64,000 nucleotides of DNA from Cheilinus undulatus (Eukaryota; Chordata; Actinopteri; Labriformes; Labridae), in assembly GCF_018320785.1 (NCBI RefSeq), contig NC_054869.1, positions 30,978,289 to 31,042,288 on the forward strand, in the 5' to 3' direction. Below are positions 12,422 through 24,500 of the stretch, in pieces; the stretch's first letter is position 1, and each line of letters starts with the position of its first letter. The position numbers and the translations under genes were made by a program. Below the pieces are notes generated by a model. It saw nothing but the letters and a program-made list of their open reading frames with translations. It had not been told where the DNA came from and made no database searches.

Positions 12422-15400
12422 CTGAGCAGAAAAGGGACACAGGATCAGGTTAGTACACTTTCATTTCACCAATATATGCTGATAAAAAAGAAAAGACAAT
12501 TTTTAATAACTGGAATGTCTATTCCTTCTTAAACGGGTGTGCTTTGATGTTTGTTTTTGTGGGTAACTGGGACATTGGCTTATAAAGATATGGCATGTCT
12601 GTGCTCACAGCTACCAGTGATTTTTTTCATCTCTAATAATCGTTGTATTTTAAGAAACTCGAGAAAATAGCAATAAATACATCTTTTAAGCTCAGTTTTA
12701 CATGCGGTGGCTGTGGATTAGTGGTAGAATTGGTTGTCTCAACCACAGAGTCAGGGGCAAGACCTTAAGCAAGACACCTAATCTCAAGTTGTCACCACCA
12801 TTGTGCCAGTAGTGGGATGAGTTTATACTGATGGACACTTTGTACAGCAGCCTCTGCCATCATTGTGAAAATGGAAGTGAACTGGTAGAAGTAACGAGCA
12901 GTCAGGTGGCTAGAAAAGCACAGGCTTGAGTTCATCTAGCATTTACTCAAAACTCTGTTTCTTCAGTCAGAATTTAAAGTACTTAAGAATTGCACGCTTG
13001 CACACAGTCCATTTGCAAAAGAAACAAAAAAGTTTCCCATGTTTTGGAAGTAAAACATGGCTAGAAAGTAAAATGGTTCACATGCATTTTATGCACCCAT
13101 CTTATGTGATAGATTAGTATTTTTTATCTACAATAAAAAACAAAATGAAAACATGCTACACTGATTAGCAAGTAAAGCCACTTGTAGCCCATTATAACAG
13201 ACCTAATATTTGATGAGTCCCATCTCTAACAAAGTAAACAGACATTTTTAATAGGGGACTTTGAAGTGGCACTTGTGTAGGCCAGGAAAATTTCAAGAGG
13301 TCCCATGCAGCCCCTTGCTACCCCTCTGAACACGCCCCTGCTCCTTAAGATTTTTTTCTCTTTAAAATTTTCGTACCGATGAGCTGAGCTGCACAGACTC
13401 CACAGCAAGTTGCATCTGACAAGGCATGTCACAGATTTCTGTCTTAAACTCTTCTGACATCACATCCAGACACTTCTGTGCGGCGGTGGCATCCTACAAT
13501 GAAAAAGTGAGGGGAGACACGGTCATTACAACCAGAATATCTAAACGACAGTCAGTGAGAGTTATCACAAACTTCAGATAGGTTTCTGATAAACATGTAC
13601 TTTACTGATCTATACAACAAAGACTAACAGTGACTTACAATGATCAATTCCTCCTCAGGGGCCACAACAGGCTCAGGCTCTGGCTCAGCGGGCGTCACAG
13701 GTACAGTTTCAATCTGGGCGATTGGGATGTCGCTCACTTCCTCAATTTCCTAGATAAAGAAAGCAGAGAAGCCTTTGCTCTAAAAACTGAACTGCACATT
13801 TGCACAAATTCATTTTTTATGTCAAACTTCTCCAACATCACAAAGAGTGCATCAGAGTTCAAATTAATCCCTTTTTAATGTTTACTTTAGAGTTTAAAAA
13901 AAAAAATCATAAAAGTAGCAGGATGACAGTGATGTCTTTTGGACTTTAAAGATTTTTCATTTTTTTCTAAACATTGAAGGGTCTCATGATAAATTTCTCT
14001 AGTGTTGTTCTCACCGGCTCAACAGCAGCAGACTCAGCGATGGCGACCTCAACTGCTGATGCAGATTCTGTGACAACAAAGTCATCAACCAGACTCTCAG
14101 GGATTTCCTGTGTGGCAGGAGGAGCCTGAAGAACAAAGGAGAAAAAGATAAGATTTTAGATCTTCTACCAGCCCACACAAGACAGAGAAAGGCAATAATT
14201 AGCAATATCCCAGAAGAAAAATTCCTCTAAAGTCTCTGAACTTAATCATTAACGTGAATAGAAATAGCTGGTTACCTCTGAGAGGTTAGCAGATTATCTT
14301 AACAGTATATCTTACTAATGACTGATCTGTCAGAGTGGCTTTTTACCTCCACGACTTCAGGTACGGGGGCTTCTACCTCTTCCACTGGAGCCTCAGGGAG
14401 GGTGACTGGCACCTGGTGAGACAGAAGATTTAACAATGTCATTATCCAGCTGAACTATGGAAGCCATGTCAAATTTTGATGGTTAATTTGTAAATAACTG
14501 TTCTGAAGCTGCAAAAGCCAGATAGAATGTTTTATTATTGATATCAACCTTATGCGTTGCTTAATGAAAAGAAGAAAGTTAGTTCTCACCTCTGGGATTT
14601 CTGCATGTGGGGCTGGGGCCTCCTGATTCAAAATGATAGAAAATGTCTTTAGATTTCATTTTCCAGTAAAAAAAATTAATGGGAATAAAAAAAATAACAT
14701 GTAAATGAAGAGACATGCAAGAAGAAAATGTTAAATTTTTAGACGCATGCTTTATGACCCATCTAATGAAAAATGACTTTTTGAGCAACATGCTTTCAAA
14801 AACAGAAACATCGCTGCATAGCCTTTTTGATGGATATTCAGAAGAGCATTTACAGCTGTAGCACTGAATAAATAATAAAGGGCGGAGAAACTTTCATGCC
14901 ACATGCTGCACAAAGATAAGAAATCCACAAGGTAAAATGTGAAGGTAATCAAGAATTAAAAGGGGCACCATTTCATAGTTTTGTGCTCTTTAAGAAGATT
15001 TAAAAAAGGATTCCAAGGAAGAAGAAAGAAGTATTTTTGTTCAGTGTTGCACCTCTGTTATCGTTTCAGGCTCTGCAGGAACTTCAGGTGCTTCTTCAGC
15101 CAACACTTCTACTTCTTCAGCTTCATCCTCAGCCGGAGCAGCAGGACACACGGCCACCTCTGCAGGCTCAGGTACCACCTCGATAATCTCCTCCACAGTT
15201 TCTGTCAGCTCCTCTTCTACGGTGGGCTCTGTTTCTTCCACGGGTTCTTCAGTCACTTCAGTAATGAGCTCTGGTACGGGGACATCTTCTGTGGCGGCTG
15301 CCTCTACCTCGGCTTCAATGACTTCAACCTCCTCTGCCAAAGCCTCAGCCACCACTTCAGTCTCTGTCTCGCAGACAACAAATGTCTGCACGTGCAAATC

Positions 15401-18367
15401 AATACAGCACACGTTAAAAAAAACAAAAACATGCAACATGCAACATGGGGACAAATTACAGCCTGGCTGATCTTTGCTTATAAATACTATGTTCCATTAT
15501 ATACCAAGCTTGTCCCATTAAATGCTACTAAATATTACACACTGTACCTCTATGTGAAGTAAGTATCTAATCTTTAGTTTCAGTAAACAATGCATTTGAC
15601 CCATGACATTATCAATTGTCAAATCTGATTAAGCCATGGATGAAACGTGTTTGTTGAAAATAAGGACAAAGAGGCAACTTAGCCATCATGTGTGCAGAGA
15701 ATCCCTTTACTTTCAATCAAGTTGATGTTTCCTGTCATTATCTACACCAAGTTATGAGGCATGACAGTGCTGTGCACAAGGCGTTTACATCCAAATATCT
15801 ATCTTGATAGGCCAATGTTGCCTGATTTTATCTGCAAAGTGGTATATATCTATCAAACAGGCAATAATTTGTCCATATGAATTAATGTTAAATAACAGAT
15901 GAATGACAAATGTCTACACATTAATGATGAAGACTCTAGGATTACTAATGTGAAGCCATGCGGTCATCCAGGAGATCGGTTCGGCTTACCTGTGTCTCTG
16001 TGGTAATGATTGAAGTCTCCTCTGTCACAACCTGAGAACCAAAGGTAAAAATGTGCTTTAGCAAATTATAAAACTAATTATCAGGTGAATCAAAAGGCAT
16101 ACAGATATTTTTGATCTACTTCATGTCTAATCTTTAAAGATGAAATTTTACTGATTGAATGTACCATTTCCCACTGTGTTTTTACAACTTTTAAAAGAAT
16201 CTGAAAAGTTAACATAATGTGAAAGCCCTAGGAGCTTTAATTTTAGATTGTTTTGATTTCTCATTAACATCATTACAGGCTATTGCAATAAAGAGGCTTA
16301 TGTGATGAGCTGTTAGCAGATCCATAAAACCTTATTAAGAATGCTTTATCCATTAAGAGCCCATGAAATTCAATCTAAACAGCCACCTTCTGTTCTTTTC
16401 CCTCTGGAAATGTTCGAGTAGGTGAGCTATAACTGGTGTTATATAAGAGAAAGAGGCCGGAGGCAGAGACTGGTTCTTATTCGTTAGCTGTGAGTCTAAA
16501 GTAACAGAAACTTTCAGAAACACTTCCCTGTTGAGATGATTGTCTGTTGTGCTATAAACTTTTAAAACCAAAGTGGAAACTGAGTGTCTTAATGAATGCA
16601 TGGACTGTTTAATGCTTTATATAAATGCTTAAATGGTCAGAAAACACTTGTACAGTTGATTGTTTTTGTGTCTTTATGGCAACACTTAATTTTAATGGGT
16701 CCTAAATACCTAGTAATTGTAGAGAAATTACCTAGTAATTGTAGAGTAATGGGTATAATATTCTAGGAATAAGGAGGTTATTACCTAGTTACAACTTGGA
16801 AGATAGTCTTTTCTCCTTGAAGTCCCAAAGTGAAATCCAAACTTTGTGTCTTAACACTCTAGATATGCTGAAATAAGTGAAATTTAACCGAGTCTTTCCT
16901 GAATAATTTCTAAGTAATTTTTGAATGCCTTCATTCAGTTTAGTTTAGCTTATTTCGGTCACTTTAAACATGAAGACCAAATTACACACACAAAGTGAAA
17001 ATTTACAATCATTTCATAATTTCCCAAAAACTTTCTTCACAATGTTTAATGAATCATGTGGCCATTTCTGCACATTAGCCCACTTAATTAAAGAGTTCTT
17101 TCCCCATAATTCCCATGTAATTTAATTAAGTAATGCATCTCTTCAAAATTTAAAGTAATTTTTAGGTCTATGAACGGATTCCTTTATAATTTGTGGGCAA
17201 TTACCCACAAACTATTTGTGAAATATGAAAGTTTCAAAGAAATTATGAATGAAGGCATTCAGAAATAATCTAAGAGTTTGAAAATTATTCAGGAAGGACT
17301 CACTTTAATTTGGTGAGCCAAAATAAAGAGTATCTGGAAAATGTCCAGCAACTTATACAAAAAAAATATCATCTTATTCCTAATTACTTGGCATTTCCAC
17401 CTCATTAACAGAGAATTGCCACAATATTATTAGTAATTATTTAATAACTGATTTTTACTTGGTAAAACTTCTTTAATATATCATATTTCCAAGTTAGTAA
17501 TTTTAAAATAGCAAGTTATTACTGGGCAATTACCACCTTATTCTCAAGAAATTGCAAGACAATGCTTATTACTATAAAATTAATAGGTAATTATCCCAAA
17601 ATAGTAGGCAATATCTAGTTAATTCTGCTTCTGAGATCTCATGGGTCACTTTAAGCCTCCTTTGTGAATAAGCTGTTCAAAAACCATAGTAGGTTTCACT
17701 TTAATGGCATTACCCCTCTAAAACCAGCTCATACCTGTGTAAAAATTTGCCTCTGGCTTCTGCTTGCCTGAAGGTTTTGGTTTTGATAGCTAGCTAGCTA
17801 GCTTAACAAATTTATTAGACTAACACCCAAATTAAGGTTTATGCCACAGCTGCCCTAAATTAACAGCATTGGTAATTACCAAAACTATTTTTTATGTTTC
17901 TGCAATGGTTAATACACCAATATGTAGAAACTCTTTAACCCAAATGATATTTTTAATGCTAAAACATAATTGTTATCCATGAATTTTCAAATTTACTGAT
18001 TTACAAAAAAAATGAAAAAAATTGTAAAGGACAGTATTATTTCTTGATTAATATGTCAAATTATAGTTATTTACTTGCATTCTTGAACAGAAAAATTCAT
18101 TTTAGTGGTTGAATGTTATGCTTGATTAATTTCTGACCTCTCAGAGAAGCCCAGTGAGCCGGCTCAAATTTGGGTATAAAAAGGTGAATTCAGTTTGAAA
18201 TTCCTCATTCCTGTTCAAAATGGTAAAACGTGGAGAGCTCACTGAAACTGAAAGAGTCTGAATTAAAGCATTTCATAATGCTGGATGGTCTCTGAGACAA
18301 ATATGACAGGTGGTCTAATAAATTTGTTAATCACTCTATCTATCTCTATCTCTTATATATATATATA

Positions 18368-18429
<62 letters not shown>

Positions 18430-18434
18430 TATAT

Positions 18435-18518
<84 letters not shown>

Positions 18519-18530
18519 AGGTGTGTGTGG

Positions 18531-18565
<35 letters not shown>

Positions 18566-21500
18566 AATGCAGGTTTCATTTACCTCTGTCTCAGCAGGAG
18601 CCTCTACTGGAACCTCAACTGGGAGTGTCGCCTGTAAAGGATAAAAACAGAGCTTGTTAGGCTTCAATCCAGTGAAACAAAACGGAGAAGGCAGAGTACA
18701 CCACTCATTAATAATGCACCAAAGGAGACATTAACTATCTTTTAAAACCAATTTAAAAATTTGTTTTGCTGCAGACATTATCCTGTTTTAAATGTCACGC
18801 TTTAGGAGAGGCTCAAACCAACACTAGCTCAGGGCAAAATTATCTTAACAACAGTTTGTCAGCCAAACTTTTGCTTTGATGGCCTGGGGGTGTTTGAAAA
18901 ACTATGCAAGAGTCCAAAAAAGGAAAAGCTGCCAAAATGGAGTTGTCATAACATCACACCAGTTACCTAAAAATACAAATGAAAGCAGACAAATTGTTCT
19001 TTGTGAATGTGCAGGTGCAGTCCAGAAGACAGGGAGGGACATTATGCATCTTAAAGGAATAGTATAACCAATTACATAATGGAAAGTTAGCCCACCCATT
19101 TCTCACACTCTCCTATAGTCCAGCTTAGGCTTAAAAATATAATTATTACCACATAAAGCTGCGTTTGTCATCGGATTCTCACTTGTTCTTTCTAGCTGGC
19201 ACTACTTTAGAGCCAAATGGTATTATTGCCTAGAAGAACTCAAAAACTATTTTTTTTAAATACATGGAAGTCTGGAAAATGCTCAAACAATGATGAAATC
19301 GTCCCTTTTTGTATTTTTGCCACCAAGTTACTTGAACATTTGGCCCAAATGGCCACTGGCTGCACCCAAGTATGTTGAGCCAAAGTGGCATCACAGGGGG
19401 CAGCACATAAATATTGTAAATCATAACAGTCTGACAGTGAATTATTTAAACTGTCTTGTACCAGTCCATCTTAATGTAGGACAAGTCTGGTGCACTCTTC
19501 TTCTCTAGGAGTCATACATTTGCCGGAGTCCATTTAAATACAGAGGAGAGCAAACTTTCATAGAAGACAGTTTAAATGTTGACTCTCCATTACCTCCACC
19601 AACTCCACCTCTTTCTATATGCTTAACAGGGAGGTAACGAATTCTGTGCTGTGGGGGTTTTAAAGACTACTGAACAAAAGCCAAGCAGGCAGAAATGCAT
19701 GTATGGTTGAGAAGGGTAAATACATACTCCAGCTATAGCCTGGGGTAGGGAGGGAGGAGGAGGAGAGGGATAGCAGAATACTATAGGTCTTCCTTTACTT
19801 GACAGGAAAAACACACTCACTCACATAGATTTACACGTGTACATTAAGTGTACACACCCCCTCCTGCACATCCCGGCACCAGAACACTGTGTACAAAACT
19901 GATCTGAGCACAGATCTAACTTCAACTGTCCCACTAAGATACAAATTCACCACAAACCACAGCTGATCTAGGAACAGCTTGGAGAAGGACATTGTGTTCT
20001 AAACATTGCAATGATCACGTTGTTCAAGCCAACAAAATCCCATAACTTGTTTTTATGACCTTTGACATCCAATTTAGAGCTTTGGGTAAAACATTTCCTA
20101 TTGTGACAGACGTAATTAGGACTAACTTGCTAATTTAACAGCAAATTTAGTTCAGAACATAGTCCACATGTCTCATTAAAGCACTTTATACTGAAAATGC
20201 ATACAGAAAATGTTGCAAAAGTGTAGCAAAGTCCCTAAAGTTGCCAGGAAACATGGGGGGTGAGCTGCACGTGTGTGCATTTGAAGAGGTATGTTGGACA
20301 CTTGGGGGATGGGGGATGGGATGGCAGCATGCTTTGAGATTAGGTGACAATATTTCAACTAAGTCTGAAAGACAAAATAATACAACTTTCCAGTTTTACA
20401 GCTTTTCCCTCTCTCCATCTATAAGTTCAAATGCAATTTAAGAAAATATCACACATTTGTCAGCCAGAAGTAGCTTTTTCATCGTTAACTGGCTAAGAGA
20501 AAATACCCCGACATCATGCCTTCTATACAAGTTTGTCACCGACTTTTAAAGAGCTGTGGCAGCTGTCTGTAAGCCCCTCTTCAACACAACAAATACCAAA
20601 GGATAAACTACACAACTGCAAGCAAATACACACTAGGATACACACATGTACCCCTCTATGTCCAAACATGGAACTAAGCATCTCAATACACCCCCCTTCT
20701 GTCTGCTCCCAGTACTCCCAGCAACAACTCAATGATGGATGAACAAGTGCATGTGCAAAGAAGACATGGAATCCATAGAATAGGATGAGAAGAGAGGCAG
20801 AGGAGGAGAATGGCGACGGAGGGAGAGAAAGGAAATGAAGTTGTGGTGAGGAGGGGGGGTGAGGAGGGAAAGATGGATGAGGGAATGGAAGTGTGTGTGT
20901 GTGTGTGTGGGGGGGGGTTGAGGGCAGCCAAAGCGCAGACGGAGCACGCTGGTACAAAATGTTCAGACACACCCACCGCCACAGAAACACGAAGCACACA
21001 AAGCCAGTTAGGTTGGATTTGGGTTGGTGGGATTTTTTTGCACTCACCTGAGTCTCCGTGGTGACAGCCAGAAGCGGAGGGACCGCCTCTTTTTGGCCCC
21101 AAAGCCAGCTGAACACAAGCCCCATTTGTGCGTGCTCTGATTCTTCTGATCAACTATAAACTATCTGGCTGAGTGACATCCAAATCCAACTCTAGCCTGA
21201 CATGTGGAAGACTATTAAATGTGCAAGTATTTCTTCAAAGTAACCCCTGTTTATACTGCATGTGTTTGCAGCTACGACCAGTGCTGACTAAATTGCAGAT
21301 TTGCAGAAAAGGGCATCTGTGTTTGTGAGCGTCTGAGCTGAATCTGGCACATCTGCAAGCAGAGAAGGAGCACAAGAAGCGAGGCAAGAAGGGAGGAAAA
21401 ATGAAAAGGTGGTGTGGCAGCAGTGAGGGAGAGGAAAGGAGGGAGGGAGTGTAGGTGGGAGCAATGGACAAAAGGAGGGAAGGAGGGGGTGGATACGGCC

Positions 21501-24500
21501 ACAGCTTCTCAACCATGCATTAATAGGCAGTCTATCCACAACAGAAAGGCTTTTATTGGTCCTGTACAGCTCAACACTTAAAGGTTACAACCCTTAACTC
21601 AAACTAATCATACATGTGAGCTGGATGAGATAACTCAAAGGTAAGGGTGAAAAGTTCTCCCAAATGTCCACAGATAACACCTACTGTCTCCTCTTACACC
21701 CGTCCTGGGCAGCATACATGTGATAAACATACATGTGCACCATATGAGGCCTTCACTCAATGACTGGGTGCAAAGACCAGGATTTTGTGTGTGTGCATGA
21801 GTGTGTGTGTGTACATTTCCAAGTGTATGTACAACGAGTGTCGGCACACATACGTACATGTATGTGCAGCCTGTGCGTAAGTGTGCACTCTGCCTGCCTG
21901 GAACAGAACATTCTGTTCCCAAAGTGTCTTCACTATGCATGAATCATGAACAAAGACCATTTTGCTAGTTTTACCTTGCAAACAAAAATGTATAGATTTT
22001 TCAATGACCATCACACATAAAAGGTATTACACTGAAGTAAACAGCTCAGTGTAAATAAGAAAGAACAAACTTGGAGCTTGTGGGGTCACAACAATGCAAA
22101 GTGAACTGCTTAAAATCATGAATTTTATATGGTCTCACATTTTAACACATTCCTCCATTGACACAATTAAAAACAAACTTGATAACATGTATTTTACAAA
22201 TGTGCACACTAGTTGATAAAGCCTTTTCTATCTCAGTTATTCAACTCTTGCAGAACAGTAACAAAATAAAAAAAATTATGTAGAAAGCATTTGCTAAGCT
22301 CCCCAATGATATATTCTACAATCTCTCTCTCATTCTCCACCTCTTTGCTTAATGGAACATGTTGTTCCCTCTGCCTCCCACCCCCCATCATGTCTGCCTC
22401 CCCTCTCCCATAAGGACCCAGCAACAGCACACGTGCCATTTGCCCATACAGCATCCAAAAAACCCTTTTAAAGCCGTACCATTTACAAAGGCAGACACTT
22501 TAAAGTGTCCTTTCCTTGCACAAGTTGGGCAAAATTTAACCTCTATCAAGGCATTTCCCTAAAACAGAAAATTAGCCCTGCAAGCAAGTGCATTCATTTT
22601 AAAGATGGTGTATGCTAAACCTGTGCAGCTTTTCCCTAGAAGGAACCAACCTTAAGAAATTTCATAGAAAGTCTAAGGCCATAAAACTAAACTTGGAGAA
22701 GATCCAGACAAGGCAATTCCCCTATGAAGAGCTCCTACACCCAAACATGACATTTTGACCTTCTGAAAGAAATGTATACGATGCATTGTTTCCAGGCAGG
22801 ATTATTCCATGTGCTTATTGATTAACTCTAGGTGTCCAAGGACAGCCACTCTTTAACACCAAGAAAAAGTCTTAAACATCTGTCTCAGTAGAAAACAAAG
22901 CCTTTCTTACCTCAACTGGTTCTGTTTCAGGAATGATAGGTTCAGCCTCTGGTACAATCTCAGCTTCAGCTTCAACTATACAAGGCTCTTCTGGTTCTGG
23001 AGTCTCAACAACTGGTTCTTCTTCAATGACCGGTGCTGGGACTTCAACCTCGACTTCTGCAGGAGTCTGTTCCACCACCACAGGTTCGGGCTCAGGCTCA
23101 GGTTCAGGAACAGGCTCTGGTACCTCTACCTCAGCCGGGACGGGCTCTACTACAGGTTCTACCACAACTGGTTTTGGTTCTTCTTTGGGCGCTTCCACAA
23201 TGGGGACCGCAATGGGAACGGGCTCTGGGATCTTTACAGGAGCTGGTTCTGGAGCTTTAACCACTTTCTTTGGGGCTGCTGCAGGGGGCGCACTCACAGC
23301 AATCCCTGGGCTCGCTTTGACCGGTGGGTTGGCTGCATGCTGCTCTTCGAGGGCTCGCCGCTGGGCCTGCTGCAGGGTGACGAAGACACAAAATGATTGG
23401 GGTTAATGAGGGAAGCTGGCACTAGTGAAAAAAACTTCATCCCATGGGTTGCCATGATCAATATGTCATCCTAAAAATCACTTCACATAGGTGTTTTATG
23501 TGGACGCTTACCACAGAGAGATGGCGTTTGTTCAGAAATAACAAGTGAATGAGAGTTTTGTGGCTCTGAATGCAACTGAGGCCCTCAGCATGTTTACATT
23601 TGTTGTTGTTTTCCAACACCTTTCTGTCTGCAGGAATACCAGGCATGCCACCACAGCCAGATGCAACATGTTTTTCAGCTCTGGACAAAAAACCCTCGAG
23701 CTTTTGATAGAGGTTTTAGGAGTACAGACCGCTGGAGGCATAGAGGGGGGGGCTGGATAAATGGGAGTGGGCCAAGCAAAAAGCTAGTTAGATAATGGGA
23801 GCTAATTAGTTGAATCGGAACGATCCTGACAGGTTTGGTGAAGCGGGAACAGAAACCGTACGAGTCAGCAGCACTGCTGGGTGCCCCGCGGGCCAGACAG
23901 TGGGCCTAATCACATTATAATCAGGTTATAATCAGGTTACAATCACTCCCCGAAAATGCTTTTGTTAGGCTGGCAGCCAGTAAGGCATTCACAGTGCTGT
24001 AAGCCAGCGAGGCATGTGTATGTGGGTGGATATGACAATGTCCATCCACCTAGTACCCATCAAAACAACCCCTCCTTTTGTCCAAAATTATTTCCCAGTC
24101 TCGAGTTCCAATTTAGTGTACACCTTTCAATTAATACAGGCTGTTAATGTTGGATCCTTTGTGCAGTTCAAAGTAGGCACAGCCATCCTTGGTGTGATAT
24201 ATTCTGTTTTAATCACAATTTGGAGAGCTTGTGTTATCTAAAAGAAGCAAACATCTTCACGTCTCCAAGTGTCTGATAGCTCCTTCCTTTCCTGTGCTGT
24301 GATATTTTTTAAGGGAACTGGTGATAACAGTGAGCTGTAAGTGACCCTTATCTCTCCACAGCAGACTTTAAGAGAATCAGAGATTGTGCAGACTCAATCT
24401 TGCAAAATTCCTCCAGTCAACACACTACCAAATACAGTCGTATAGAGCTGAGGGTCAGGGACTGGCCAGCGAGAGAGGCTTAAAAAAGGAGGATGAGGTG

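Noticed and set aside
14981-15562. 193-codon frame on the + strand
   Set aside because: Antisense of the 333-nt acidic exon, and again explained by composition.
18285-18667. Ile/Tyr and Thr/His repeat frames
   Set aside because: They are translations of the (TA)n/(TG)n microsatellite.
20523-21153. Long - strand frames of 156 and 200 codons around the alternative first exon
   Set aside because: They run through purine/pyrimidine-biased and (GT)n sequence. Only the first 26 codons, ending at a donor, look like an exon.
22933-23406. 157-codon Gly/Ser/Thr-rich frame on the + strand
   Set aside because: It is the exact antisense of the 459-nt Pro/Glu/Val exon. Biased codons remove stops on both strands, and only the - strand has matching splice sites and phase.
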